This document shows positions 27,892 to 37,208 of a DNA stretch of 64,000 nt, in pieces. The DNA comes from Vagococcus bubulae (GTDB lineage: Bacteria; Bacillota; Bacilli; Lactobacillales; Vagococcaceae): NCBI RefSeq assembly GCF_003950315.1, contig NZ_NGJT01000009.1, positions 25,976 to 89,975 of the forward strand. Direction: 5' to 3'. Both the position numbers and the translations under genes were made by a program. Numbering within the stretch: the first letter of the stretch is position 1; each line of letters begins with the position of its first letter. The notes under the pieces were generated by a model. That model worked only from the letters and a program-made list of their open reading frames with translations, did not search any database and was not told the DNA's origin.

Positions 27892-28641
27892 TTAGATTGT
27901 ATATAATTTTTGCATATCTTTAGAAAAAGTTGTTGGAAGTTTTAAAATATCTGTAAAATAGCTTTCTAAACTACCAAAATGTTGGTTAATTAAATCAAAG
28001 GCATAATCAAGATAATCTTTATCAACCGTTAACATGACTAACATATTATCCAGTTGTTTAGTTGATGCTCCTTTTTCCTTCATTTCATTTAAAATCACAT
28101 CGTTGGCTGCTTTTCTAGATTCATTTGTTTTCAAATAATCCTCATCTATCGCCTCTTTTGATACATTTAAACTAGATAAAATCAACGCAGCAGCAAATCC
28201 TGTTCGGTCTTTTCCGGCAAAACAATGGAACAATGTGGCTTCATTTGGTTCAGTCAAAAAATCTCTTAAAAATTTAGAATAGCCTTTTTGTGCGTCTTTT
28301 GATAAAACAAGTTCTTCATAAATTGTCATCATCGCTTGTTTTGGATCATATTTAGGATTTAATAATTCTTCTAAACTCGCACCTTGATTAGCTGTTTCAC
28401 CTAAAATATCAATATGCTCATAGGATACACCTGTTATGGTGTCATCAGGACTTTGGCTAACTTCAGTGTCCCCTCTAAAATCAACAATTTTTTTTAAATT
28501 GTATGTGTTAACTAATTCTTCTTTATCTTCTGTTGAAATATGGACTACTTCACCACTTCTTAAAAATTGATGATTCACCACTTTTTTATTATCTAAGGTC
28601 ACAATTCCACCTAAATCTCTAAAATTCACTAATGTATCCAT
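27892..28641 (-). CDS. Tyrosine-protein phosphatase (PTP family 2, lipid/protein phosphatase-like)
   Basis: A 249-residue protein with the CX5R catalytic loop HCFAGKDRTGFAAA (Cys about 144), an N-terminal NFRDLGG motif and KIVDFRGDTE, typical of the Y_phosphatase3/MptpB-like family. These act on phosphotyrosine or phosphoinositides. The substrate here is unknown. The ATG at 28641 follows AGGAGG at 7 nt. The longer frame would begin within the upstream leader. Confidence 0.85.
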   Translation of the reverse strand: MDTLVNFRDLGGIVTLDNKKVVNHQFLRSGEVVHISTEDKEELVNTYNLKKIVDFRGDTEVSQSPDDTITGVSYEHIDILGETANQGASLEELLNPKYDPKQAMMTIYEELVLSKDAQKGYSKFLRDFLTEPNEATLFHCFAGKDRTGFAAALILSSLNVSKEAIDEDYLKTNESRKAANDVILNEMKEKGASTKQLDNMLVMLTVDKDYLDYAFDLINQHFGSLESYFTDILKLPTTFSKDMQKLYTI

Positions 28642-28747
28642 TGTATTTCCTCCTAAAAAAATCATTTAATATGCTACATCTTATAGTTTACCAAACTTAC
28701 GTTTTTTTTAATAAGGTTATTTTTGAATTTTTTCCAAAAAAATATAA

Positions 28748-28778
28748 AAAAGCGATGAAATTATTCACCGCTTAAAGA
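28748..28778 (-). terminator. Terminator after lipoprotein gene
   Basis: On the minus strand the stem AAGCGGTGAA / TTCATCGCTT is followed by TTTT. It overlaps the lipoprotein stop. Confidence 0.7.
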
Positions 28779-29345
28779 CGTCATTTGATCTGCTACGTAC
28801 TCGATTTTTATACTTTTAGCAATTTCTTTTAAATCTAGTATTTCTTTATTCGTTAATTTATCTTTACCAAACATGGTAACTGAAAAAATAATATCACCTG
28901 TACGTGCTTTATACATTAAGGTTTTCTTATCCTTAGACGGCTGAAGCGCTTCTTCCATCACCCCTAAATATTGGACTGGTTCTTCTTCTCCCCACTTAAT
29001 GCCATCTAACACATAACCTGATATATCACCATACATTTTTTGAGTATTATCAAAAGCATCTATTTGAATATAGGTATTTCGATTATTTTCTTGTTGAAAT
29101 GTTCCCCATAATGTTTGTTGGTTAAATTTCCCTTCAGACAGTATATCGTATTTTTCATTGTTGAAACTAATCTTAGAATGCCCTACTAGCATATTATTCA
29201 CAACGGTACTACGTTTCCCTTTTTTGTCTTTAATCACCATACCGACTGTACTTTCAGTTGTTTCTTTTGTTTCACTTTTTTTATCTCCACAACCACTTAG
29301 GCCAACTAAAAATAGAAGTAGTATTAAGTATTTTACATTTTTCAT
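28761..29345 (-). CDS. Predicted lipoprotein of unknown function
   Basis: A 194-residue protein with a lipoprotein signal peptide (MKNVKYLILLLFLVGLSGCG, lipidated Cys19) and a Lys/Glu/Thr-rich linker. The mature domain is about 150 residues, with alternating hydrophobic pattern and no recognisable catalytic motif. It would be anchored to the outer face of the membrane. I do not recognise the family. Confidence 0.75.
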   Translation of the reverse strand: MKNVKYLILLLFLVGLSGCGDKKSETKETTESTVGMVIKDKKGKRSTVVNNMLVGHSKISFNNEKYDILSEGKFNQQTLWGTFQQENNRNTYIQIDAFDNTQKMYGDISGYVLDGIKWGEEEPVQYLGVMEEALQPSKDKKTLMYKARTGDIIFSVTMFGKDKLTNKEILDLKEIAKSIKIEYVADQMTSLSGE

Positions 29346-29405
29346 TGGTTCTCCTATTAAATGTGTTTTTCTTTACTATAACAAATTTAGTCTAAAAGAT
29401 AAATA

Positions 29406-29582
29406 CTACCACTCATTTGGACTCCATAATAATCCATCTAGCTCAGCTTTTGCTTGTTCAATTCGTTTATATTGTTCGCTTAAAATATCTTCTAACTCAT
29501 TTAAAAAAGCACTCACCTCATATGTTTGAGTTTCTTTTTTTAATAAAGATAATTCATTTAATACCCATTCTTTTTCTTGCAC
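29406..29582 (-). CDS. Small coupled protein, unknown function
   Basis: A 58-residue frame starting with GTG that shares one base with the TAG stop of the quinone reductase-like gene (TAGTG). It is highly charged and helical (KKETQTYEVSAFLNELED...) and ends WSPNEW. A GAGGG about 9 nt upstream could be its Shine-Dalgarno. The one-base overlap and open frame suggest it is expressed by coupling. The function is unknown. Confidence 0.6.
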   Translation of the reverse strand: MQEKEWVLNELSLLKKETQTYEVSAFLNELEDILSEQYKRIEQAKAELDGLLWSPNEW

Positions 29583-30262
29583 TACTCATCCCTCATCTCT
29601 TCCAATGTCATCAATAAGCTATCTAACTCTAAACGATTTTCTTCTAATGCATCCCGTATTGATGATAATCGATTTTCTTTATCTTTAATGACTTGCTTTT
29701 GTTCTAATTCAACTAATCGCTTGATAGCCCAATTTTCTCTAACAGAAAAGCGACTATCCTTTTCTTTTGTCAAATAATGCTGATAGTTAATTAATAATTG
29801 TTTTTTATCATTTTCTTTTAAATAAGAAAATAGTGCAATTGGAAAAGGTGTTAAATAAGTCATTTGACACTTGTAAGCAATTGCCTGAAAAGGTCTCAAT
29901 AACTCTGAAATGGTAAAATGTTCTGATGCACCTGCTTGAAAAGAAGATAGCTTTTGCCCCATATTAATCACAATGCCCAACTCTTTATCTTTCAGAGCGT
30001 CCCTATATAATGAAGTAGTTAGTACTTTTTCTAGCCATTTGTATAAAATATCTGGTGCTGCATACCAGTACATTGGAAATTGAAAAATAATCCTGTCTTG
30101 CTTTTTTAATAATTCCTGTGTTTTGACTAAATCAAAAGTACTTAATTCCTCTTGTATATCGTATATTTCAACCGATGATAAAGAAGCACAACTTTCTTTT
30201 AAAAATGATTGCACCCCAGATTCATGTGAATTGGGATGGGCGATAACCACTAATGTTTTCAT
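29582..30262 (-). CDS. NAD(P)H dehydrogenase (quinone), flavodoxin-like fold
   Basis: A 226-residue protein of the NQO/MdaB/KefF type: N-terminal KTLVVIAHPNSHESG for FMN phosphate binding, RIIFQFPMYWYAAPDILYKWLEKVL for the isoalloxazine site, and MGQKLSSFQAG. The C-terminal 60 residues form an extra charged helical extension beyond the usual domain. It reduces quinones or similar acceptors. It is followed by a coupled small gene. Confidence 0.85.
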   Translation of the reverse strand: MKTLVVIAHPNSHESGVQSFLKESCASLSSVEIYDIQEELSTFDLVKTQELLKKQDRIIFQFPMYWYAAPDILYKWLEKVLTTSLYRDALKDKELGIVINMGQKLSSFQAGASEHFTISELLRPFQAIAYKCQMTYLTPFPIALFSYLKENDKKQLLINYQHYLTKEKDSRFSVRENWAIKRLVELEQKQVIKDKENRLSSIRDALEENRLELDSLLMTLEEMRDE

Positions 30263-30285
30263 AACTCTCTCCTAATCTTTGCTAT

Positions 30286-30315
30286 AAAAAGACCATCTGC
30301 CTGTCTCAGATGGTC
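30286..30315 (-). terminator. Intrinsic terminator of the aldolase gene
   Basis: The stem GACCATCTG / CAGATGGTC with a 7-nt loop is followed on the minus strand by TTTTTA. Confidence 0.88.
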
Positions 30316-30327
30316 ACTCTTTACTTT

Positions 30328-31218
30328 TTATGTATTTGATGCATTAAATATCGCATGAAGTGTTTGTCTTAAATGAAAATCAAACTCTAAATCACTTTCT
30401 TGATAACTTAGTCCTTCTGTTAATGCTCTTGAAAAACTTGCAATCATATCATGATTTTCACTTAATTTTTTATCTGCTTCTGTTTGTCTTAAACCACTTG
30501 AAGAAGCCAACATTCTTACAATATTTGGATAATCTAATAAATCATGATAAAAATCTGCTTCTGTCGGTAACGTCAATTTCAACATGATTTTTACGTCACT
30601 ATCTAGTTGACTTAATTCCTCGTTTAATGCTTCTTTTAAATAAATTTCCGCTTGCTTTTTGTCTGGAATATGTAACTCAATATCAGGCTCTAACATTGGT
30701 AAGTAACCTAAATCATACACTTTTTCTGCTAAATCAAATTGTTGTTTGACTAGTTGCTTAATGCCCTCTTTGTTAGCTGAACAAATCAATGAACGGTATT
30801 TAAACCCAATAAATGGAAAGTCTTTTGCTTTTTCCACCAACTCATCAAACTCTGTTAACTCCTCCATCAATTGAACACCATTTCTAATTGGTGCTAATCC
30901 TTGATCAATTTTCAAGAACGGTAACATGCCTTTTTTATCCCACAAATAGTTTGGCATCGGTTCTGAAAAGATGGTTCTCTCTAACGCATCTTTGTATAAA
31001 ATAACACCTAATACATATTTTGACGAAAACTCATCACTAATAATCATACGTGTGCGCATATCATGAATAATATTATGCATTTCTTCAGATGTTTGGTACG
31101 TTTCATCTGGCACACCATACTGTCTCAAAGCACCTGGAGTACTCAAATCACCCTGATCCATTGCCGCAATAAATCCTGGATGTGTTTTTACAATAGTTAA
31201 TGTCTTTTCATCTAGCAT
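30328..31218 (-). CDS. fda: Fructose-bisphosphate aldolase, class I
   Basis: A 296-residue class I (Schiff-base) aldolase of the bacterial FdaB type, with GFIAAMDQGDLSTPGALRQYG at the N-terminus and FIGFKYRSLICS and ...DSDVKIMLKLTLP in the barrel. It cleaves fructose 1,6-bisphosphate without metal. The start at 31218 (MLDEKTL) follows GGAG at 8 nt. The in-frame ATG 17 codons upstream has no support. Many Lactobacillales use only the class II enzyme, so this is probably a second aldolase. Confidence 0.9.
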   Translation of the reverse strand: MLDEKTLTIVKTHPGFIAAMDQGDLSTPGALRQYGVPDETYQTSEEMHNIIHDMRTRMIISDEFSSKYVLGVILYKDALERTIFSEPMPNYLWDKKGMLPFLKIDQGLAPIRNGVQLMEELTEFDELVEKAKDFPFIGFKYRSLICSANKEGIKQLVKQQFDLAEKVYDLGYLPMLEPDIELHIPDKKQAEIYLKEALNEELSQLDSDVKIMLKLTLPTEADFYHDLLDYPNIVRMLASSSGLRQTEADKKLSENHDMIASFSRALTEGLSYQESDLEFDFHLRQTLHAIFNASNT

Positions 31219-31329
31219 GTCACATTCTCCTTTATTTTTAATATGCTCATTATAATACATAACACACAAAAATTTAAATTAAATTTTGAAAATTTTCAAA
31301 AATAATTTTCTTAAAAAAGACGTTCATTT

Positions 31330-32673
31330 CTAACCTATCAAAACAGTTTCTTTTGGATAATTAAATTTATTCCCCATATCTTTTAATTCTTTTCTCAATA
31401 AGGCGTACATGACTGTATAAAGTCCTACTCGCCCAATAAACATCAAACACATGATAAGCAATTTGCCAAATATAGTCAAATGCGGTGTTAATCCCATCGT
31501 TAAGCCAACAGTCGCAAATGCTGAAACTACTTCAAATAAGACATACTCTATACCAGAATGTTGCGGACTATATTCTGTCATAGATAATACTAATGCACTA
31601 AGTAAACACAATAAACTTGCAAAGAAAAATAAAACAAAAGATTTCATCACAATATTTCGTGGAATAGAACGCTCTTGCCACTCTGCTTCATCGCGACCCT
31701 TTAGCGTGCTGACTAATTGAATCAAAAGGACTCCTAATGTAGTTGTCTTAATTCCCCCAGCAGTTGAGCCAGATGTTCCACCAATAAACATTAAAACAAT
31801 TGTTAAAATCAATCCAGCATAACTCATTGAGCCATAATCAATGGAAGCAAATCCTGCTGTACGAGGTGTCACGCTTAAAAAGAACGAATTAGTTAATTGT
31901 TTAAAAACTGACATTTCATAAAATCTATCTGTAATGACAAACAAGACTGTTCCACCAATTAATAAACTTAAAGTCACTGTCAAAGCAATTTTTGTATGCA
32001 AAGATAGACGACGATGATCTTGCCAGTGAATTAGGTCATACCATACAATAAAACCAAATCCACCCGAGATAATCAATCCAGAAATAACTAATAAAACATA
32101 AGGATTCTGTTGATAACTTAATAAACTATCACCAAATAAATCAAACCCTGCATTACAAAAAGCTGAGATAGCATGGAACACACTATAAAACAAGCCACGT
32201 TTCATCCCGTATTCTGGTATAAATTGAAAACCTAATAAGATAGCACCCAATAATTGCACACCAACTGAAAATCTTACCACAAATTTCAGTAACTTCACTA
32301 CACCACCCTGGTTATTTAAATTAAGCATCTCTTTAATAACTAGACGTGATTGTAACGATACTCTTTTTCGAAACATCATTGCCACAATTAAAGCAATCGA
32401 CATAAACCCTAACCCACCGATTTCAATTAATATCATCATGATAACTTTCCCAAATGGACTAAGTACTTGTGAGATATTGATAGGAGTTAAACCTGTCACG
32501 CAAACTGACGATGTGGCAACAAATAAAGCATCAATATAACTTAATTGCTTCCCAGCTTGATGACTGATTGGCAAAAACAATAAAAAAGACCCAATAAAAA
32601 TAATGATTAAAAACATAAGGGTGATAAATTGGACAGTATTAAACCTTTTTAACCCTTTTTTTTGACTTTCCAT
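31330..32673 (-). CDS. KtrB-type potassium transporter subunit
   Basis: A 447-residue TrkH/KtrB protein with the four pore-loop glycines in SVCVTGLTPIN, SAFCNAGFDLFG, TPRTAGFASID and SAFATVGLTMGL, and the gating loop region GGTSGSTAGGIKTTT. It is the second member in the window (the first is at 9962) and it too has no adjacent KtrA. Enterococcal KtrB and KtrD share one KtrA, which may hold here. Confidence 0.9.
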   Translation of the reverse strand: MESQKKGLKRFNTVQFITLMFLIIIFIGSFLLFLPISHQAGKQLSYIDALFVATSSVCVTGLTPINISQVLSPFGKVIMMILIEIGGLGFMSIALIVAMMFRKRVSLQSRLVIKEMLNLNNQGGVVKLLKFVVRFSVGVQLLGAILLGFQFIPEYGMKRGLFYSVFHAISAFCNAGFDLFGDSLLSYQQNPYVLLVISGLIISGGFGFIVWYDLIHWQDHRRLSLHTKIALTVTLSLLIGGTVLFVITDRFYEMSVFKQLTNSFFLSVTPRTAGFASIDYGSMSYAGLILTIVLMFIGGTSGSTAGGIKTTTLGVLLIQLVSTLKGRDEAEWQERSIPRNIVMKSFVLFFFASLLCLLSALVLSMTEYSPQHSGIEYVLFEVVSAFATVGLTMGLTPHLTIFGKLLIMCLMFIGRVGLYTVMYALLRKELKDMGNKFNYPKETVLIG

Positions 32674-32737
32674 GTAATATGTTCTCCTCTAACTAATCAT
32701 ATTGACCTATTGTAACCTTTGCTATATACTTTCTCAA

Positions 32738-32769
32738 CAAAAAAAGTTACAGAATCATCTGTAACTTTT
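32738..32769 (-). terminator. Terminator of the M32 carboxypeptidase gene
   Basis: On the minus strand AAAAGTTACAG pairs with CTGTAACTTTT and is followed by TTTG. Confidence 0.8.
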
Positions 32770-32775
32770 AAGAAT

Positions 32776-34278
32776 TTATGCTTTAATCTCATATACGTTG
32801 AAATATAACTCACGCATGTAATCAATCAAATATTGTGGGTTTAACTCTTCCCCTGTTGCTTCAACTATTAGTTCTGTTGGTTTTTTTGAACTGCCATATT
32901 GATGGATATGTTCTGTTAACCACTCTCTAATTGATGAATAATCATCACTTGCTAACACTTTTTCTACATCAATATCTTTATTCATAGCATGATAAAGTTG
33001 TGCTGCATACATGTATCCTAATGCATAAGATGGGAAATAACCAAAACTTCCTCCTGCCCAATGAACATCTTGTAACACACCCTCTGTATCATTTTCAGGA
33101 CGAACACCTAAATACTCTTCATATTTATCATTCCATACTTTAGGTAAATCTTTAACCTCTAAGTCGCCATTGAAAAGCATTTTTTCAATTTCATAACGAA
33201 TAATGATATGTAATGGGTATGTTAGCGAATCAGACTCAATTCTAACCAAGCTTGGTTGCGTTAATTTTAGTCCTTTGTAAAAATCTTCAGTCGAAACATC
33301 TGTAAAGGTATCACCTGTTAATTGTTTTAATAACTCAAACTGTTTATACCAAAATGCTTGACTTCCTCCAACAATAATCTCATTAAATAATGATTGAGAT
33401 TCATGAATTCCCATAGACGTTCCACCTGCAAGTGGTGTGTAGTCAAATTTGGCATCCACATTTTGTTCATACATACCATGACCTGCTTCATGTATAACAC
33501 CTAACGTTGCCATAATAAAATCATTGTCATCCCAACGTGTTGTAATACGAGCATCATTACGGTTTAAGTTCAACATAAACGGATGAACTGTGTCATCTAA
33601 ACGTCCTCTTGAAAAATCATAACCTAATTGCTCCACAACTTGTGTCACAAATTCTTTTTGGATTTCTTTTGGCACTGTACGATGAATAAAATCAGTATTA
33701 GGAGCTGTCCCTTTTTCTTCTAATTCTTTACGAATTGACATGATGCCTTCTTTGACTTGATTAAATACATCATCTAACACAGCTACTGTAATACCAGGCT
33801 CATACTGATTTAATAAAACATCATAATCTGTTGCTTCGTCTTTACGCCATAACGGGATAAACTCTTTTGTCATCGCCACAATATCAGTTAAAATCGGTTC
33901 AAATATTGAAAAGTCTTGTTTTTCACGAGCTGATACCCAAACACTATGAGCATTTGACAATAGACGTGAGTATTCTTGAAAACGATTTGCCGGAATATTA
34001 TTATTTAAATCATAATTTTCTTTTGCTTTTGCAAATACTTGCTTACCAAAATCAGATAACTCATCTGGATGGTCTGAAAAATATTCCATATACTTTCTCA
34101 TTGTTTCATTAGTTGATTTATCAAATGCCATTCCTGCTAAATAACTAGACATTTCTGCTCTGTATTCAGCTCCCTTTTCAGGCATGCCTGTTTGACTATC
34201 CCATTCAGCTAAACCAACTGCTTCATTTAATAAGGCAATTTCTTTTAAATAAGCTAAAAATTCTTGTTCTTGACTCAT
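32776..34278 (-). CDS. M32 family metallocarboxypeptidase (Taq type)
   Basis: A 500-residue mostly helical zinc carboxypeptidase with the HEXXH motif in GVIHEAGHGMYEQN (about residue 265) and the downstream glutamate in GIHESQSLFNEIIVG. It acts in the cytoplasm on peptides. I placed the start at 34278, because AAGGAGC is 8 nt upstream and the rlmL-like stop is one base before it. The longer frame to 34419 overlaps that gene by 140 bases and adds non-family sequence. Confidence 0.93.
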   Translation of the reverse strand: MSQEQEFLAYLKEIALLNEAVGLAEWDSQTGMPEKGAEYRAEMSSYLAGMAFDKSTNETMRKYMEYFSDHPDELSDFGKQVFAKAKENYDLNNNIPANRFQEYSRLLSNAHSVWVSAREKQDFSIFEPILTDIVAMTKEFIPLWRKDEATDYDVLLNQYEPGITVAVLDDVFNQVKEGIMSIRKELEEKGTAPNTDFIHRTVPKEIQKEFVTQVVEQLGYDFSRGRLDDTVHPFMLNLNRNDARITTRWDDNDFIMATLGVIHEAGHGMYEQNVDAKFDYTPLAGGTSMGIHESQSLFNEIIVGGSQAFWYKQFELLKQLTGDTFTDVSTEDFYKGLKLTQPSLVRIESDSLTYPLHIIIRYEIEKMLFNGDLEVKDLPKVWNDKYEEYLGVRPENDTEGVLQDVHWAGGSFGYFPSYALGYMYAAQLYHAMNKDIDVEKVLASDDYSSIREWLTEHIHQYGSSKKPTELIVEATGEELNPQYLIDYMRELYFNVYEIKA

Positions 34279-34279
34279 A

Positions 34280-35437
34280 TTAGTTTGCTCCTTCATTTTT
34301 TGGCTTTCTTGGTGGACGTGTTCCCCAATATTGGAATAAGTCTGTTCTAAGTGCCCCATTATAGAGTTTACGTTTTTTCGTTGCTTTTGCTCCGTAAAAG
34401 CTTTCAAACTGTAAGTCACTTGTTAAGATATATTTACTCCATGTTTTAAGTGGACGATACACGTCACCCATTTGTTTATATAATTCTCTTACAGCATCTT
34501 CTTCACCTAAACGTTCACCATATGGCGGATTTGCTACAATCACACCATACTCTTTATCGGTTGTAAAATCACGCAATTGCATTTGTTTAAATGTAATATC
34601 TTCTCCCAAACCAATTTCTTCTGCGTTTTTCTTTGCAATCTCAATCATTTTAGGATCAATGTCTGTTCCTAAAATATCTAATTCTGTTTCATAATCAACT
34701 TGTGCATCCGCTTCAGCACGTAATGTTTCCATCACTGACTCATCTACCCATGGCCATGTTTCAAATAAAAACTCACGGTTAAAGCCAGGTGCCATATTTC
34801 GACCAATCAATGCTGCCTCGATACAAAATGTTCCCGACCCACAAACTGGATCATAAAACGGTCTATCTTTACGCCACGTTGTAAGAGAAATAATCGCTGC
34901 TGCCATATTTTCTTTTAATGGTGCGCCACCTTTTTCCAAACGGTAACCACGTTTAAACAAACTTGGACCTGTCGTATCAAGTGTTAACGTGACTTTATCT
35001 TTTAACAGTGCTACCTCAATTGGAAATTGAGCTCCTGTTTCAGGCAACCGACCATATCGTGAATAATACTCACTCAAACGGTTAACAATTGCTTTTTTAG
35101 TTAAGGCTTGACAATCCGACACACTAAATAATGTCGACTTAATCGATTTACCAGATACTGGAAAATTGGCATCCATTGGTAAAAAGTCTTCCCAAGGTAA
35201 CTCTTTTACTTGATCAAATAACGACTCAAATGTTTTGGCTTCAAACTCACCAATAACAATTTTAATTCTATCTGCTGTTCTTAACCATAAATTTGCTCGA
35301 CCAATCGTTTCAATGTCTCCGTAAAAAATCGCTTTCCCATTTTCAACGTCACACTCTATCCCCATATCTCTTAGTTCACGACCAACAAGGGCTTCAATCC
35401 CACTTGCTGCTGTTGCAATTAATTTATATTTTTTCAT
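34280..35437 (-). CDS. THUMP-domain class I SAM-dependent RNA methyltransferase (RlmL/YpsC-like)
   Basis: A 385-residue protein with a THUMP domain (about 50-160) followed by a Rossmann methyltransferase domain with DPVCGSGTFCIEAAL as SAM loop and VIVANPPYGERLG as catalytic motif IV. It is the short Firmicutes relative of RlmL N2-guanosine methyltransferases that modify 23S rRNA. The ATG at 35437 follows GGAG. The TTG five codons upstream overlaps it. rnpB and gpsB lie upstream, a conserved order in Lactobacillales. Confidence 0.92.
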   Translation of the reverse strand: MKKYKLIATAASGIEALVGRELRDMGIECDVENGKAIFYGDIETIGRANLWLRTADRIKIVIGEFEAKTFESLFDQVKELPWEDFLPMDANFPVSGKSIKSTLFSVSDCQALTKKAIVNRLSEYYSRYGRLPETGAQFPIEVALLKDKVTLTLDTTGPSLFKRGYRLEKGGAPLKENMAAAIISLTTWRKDRPFYDPVCGSGTFCIEAALIGRNMAPGFNREFLFETWPWVDESVMETLRAEADAQVDYETELDILGTDIDPKMIEIAKKNAEEIGLGEDITFKQMQLRDFTTDKEYGVIVANPPYGERLGEEDAVRELYKQMGDVYRPLKTWSKYILTSDLQFESFYGAKATKKRKLYNGALRTDLFQYWGTRPPRKPKNEGAN

Positions 35438-35468
35438 TTGTTGTAACTCCAATTAACTTTTATTTTAG

Positions 35469-35497
35469 AAAAAAAGCCTTCCATCAAACTGGAAGGC
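35469..35497 (-). terminator. Intrinsic terminator of rnpB
   Basis: The stem GCCTTCCA / TGGAAGGC with a 6-nt loop is followed on the minus strand by seven T residues. Confidence 0.85.
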
Positions 35498-35508
35498 ACC
35501 CTGATGTT

Positions 35509-35889
35509 GTAATTTTCTATAAGCCATGTTCTGTATTGATTACTGCCAGGTACAATAATCAACGATAATCATCTGTCTACAGAATCTATTCTGTCCCATC
35601 TCTAAGTTCAATTCCTTGAGACAGGTGCCCCTACCATTGTTTGGGTTGCTCGCTCGAGGGGTTTACCCGTTCCACTGATTTTATTTCTAAAATCACTTCG
35701 TCACTGTGGCACTTTCAAGGATACTTTAGCATAGCATAAGCCTTAGCTATTTTTCCTGCCGTTACCTCTTAAAAAGAAGTACCTTAATTTATGGTTTCAT
35801 TAAGCACGAACACTACAAACATCTCAGTCTGTGCGAGCATGGACTTTCCTCACCTTACGTAACGTAAACTGCGATTATCCGAAAATTAC
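35509..35889 (-). ncRNA. rnpB: RNase P RNA, class B
   Basis: The minus strand carries the conserved core elements of bacterial RNase P RNA: GAGGAAAGTCCATGCTCGCA near the 5' end, AGTGCCACAGTGACG, GGTAAACCCC followed by GAGCAACCCAAA, and ACAGAACATGGCTTA near the 3' end. The ends GTAATTTTC (35889-35881) and GAAAATTAC (35517-35509) pair as helix P1, giving about 381 nt. The arrangement is class B, as in Firmicutes. It processes the 5' ends of tRNA precursors with RnpA. Exact ends are estimated from P1. Confidence 0.95.
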
Positions 35890-35903
35890 AATTTATTATA
35901 TTT

Positions 35904-36332
35904 TTAATAACGACGTGTTGCACCTAAGTCATCATTATTTAACACTTTTTGAGCTGCCGAAGATAAAGACGCACGCGCTTGCTCATTCACGTTAACAGAA
36001 TCAGAATTAGATGGTTGCTCTAATTTTTTACCAAACACTTCTTTTTCTAAATTAGACAAACGTTTTAATATATCAAAATTTGTCACAGAAGTAGGATTTG
36101 GTACATCTTGTTTCATACGTGATAATGTTGCTTGGCTTTGTGTTAACTGATCCACTTTATTCACCAAGCGATGATTTTCTTCTTTCAATGCTAATAATTC
36201 TTGATTGTAAGTTTCATAATCTTTAATAATTGTATCCAAAAATTCGTCGACTTCAACTGGGTCATAACCACGAACTTTTGACTTAAATTCTTTTTGTAAA
36301 ATATCTTTTGCTGATAAATTTAATTTAGTCAT
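35904..36332 (-). CDS. gpsB: GpsB cell-division regulator
   Basis: A 142-residue DivIVA-domain protein. The N-terminal membrane-binding/coiled-coil region (SAKDILQKEFKSKVRGYDPVEVDEFLD..., about 1-70) is typical, and the short C-terminal helix (LSNLEKEVFG) supports hexamer formation. It links elongation and division machinery with penicillin-binding proteins. It is divergent from recU-pbp1A, which encodes a class A PBP, the usual genomic partner. Confidence 0.93.
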   Translation of the reverse strand: MTKLNLSAKDILQKEFKSKVRGYDPVEVDEFLDTIIKDYETYNQELLALKEENHRLVNKVDQLTQSQATLSRMKQDVPNPTSVTNFDILKRLSNLEKEVFGKKLEQPSNSDSVNVNEQARASLSSAAQKVLNNDDLGATRRY

Positions 36333-36587
36333 TTGTTACACCTCATCATTATGTCATTTTTAAACAATTTCTATCTCACTGAGTTCTATATAACACATAT
36401 CAATAAAAAAGAATAGATATATGTTGCCCTCCATATTATACTATAATCAGTTTTATATTGTAACACAACTGTTTTAATAAAAATATTAAAATTTTAACTA
36501 ATTTGTTGAACATTCAGATAAGATTCTTCTTTTTTCTTTTCATTGTATTTCAAGGTTTGATATAATGAAGGAAGGAGTGTGGTATTT

Positions 36588-37208
36588 TTGGCTATTAATT
36601 ATCCAAATGGTATTTCAAAGAAATATCAAAAAGAGACACCAACACAAAAAAAGAAACAACATTCTTTTTCAAATCGTGGAATGTCTTTTGAAGAACTCAT
36701 CAATCAAAGTAATTTATATTATTTATCTAAAGAAATTGCAGTCGTTCACAAAAAACCAACCCCTGTACAAATTGTTCATGTTAACTATCCTAAAAGAAGT
36801 GCTGCTGTTATCACCGAAGCCTATTTTAAAGAAGCTTCTACAACAGACTATAATGGCATCTACAAAGGAAATTATCTAGATTTTGAAGCAAAAGAGACCA
36901 AAAATAAAACCTCTTTTCCCCTTCATAACTTCCATGAACATCAGATTAATCATATGAAACAGTGCATTAATCAGCAAGGGATTGTCTTTGTCCTAATTTG
37001 GTTTTCTTCGTTGCAGCGATGTTTTTTTCTTTCAGCAACCCATGTGATTGATTATTGGGAGAATAAAGAAAACAAACGCAAGTCCATTCCATTAAAAATG
37101 ATAGAAGACTGTGGGTATGAAATACAATTAGGTGTTGCACCAGTTGTCCCTTACCTTTCAATCATTGATCACTATATATCAAAAGGAGATTCTATTTATG
37201 AAAAATAG
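36588..37208 (+). CDS. recU: Holliday junction resolvase RecU
   Basis: A 206-residue resolvase with N-terminal YPNG, the nuclease core around [20 protein letters not shown], the acidic site [26 protein letters not shown] (read in sections about residues 95-120) and the central IVFVLIWFS strand. It resolves recombination intermediates. The start is probably TTG at 36588, 10 nt after AAGGAG. The GTG at 36579 is only 1 nt from it. The 3' end overlaps pbp1A by 11 bases. Confidence 0.93.
   Translation: MAINYPNGISKKYQKETPTQKKKQHSFSNRGMSFEELINQSNLYYLSKEIAVVHKKPTPVQIVHVNYPKRSAAVITEAYFKEASTTDYNGIYKGNYLDFEAKETKNKTSFPLHNFHEHQINHMKQCINQQGIVFVLIWFSSLQRCFFLSATHVIDYWENKENKRKSIPLKMIEDCGYEIQLGVAPVVPYLSIIDHYISKGDSIYEK

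Noticed and set aside
34279..34419. N-terminal extension of the M32 carboxypeptidase
   Set aside because: It overlaps the methyltransferase gene by 140 bases, lacks family similarity, and AAGGAGC stands before the ATG at 34278.
36333..36587. Hidden gene or RNA between gpsB and recU
   Set aside because: The 255 bp are AT-rich with no frame over 30 codons, hairpin or family motif. They probably hold only the two divergent promoters.
36565..36879. 104-residue frame overlapping recU in another frame
   Set aside because: RecU motifs are in the other frame. This one is Lys/Asn/Ile-rich shadow sequence.
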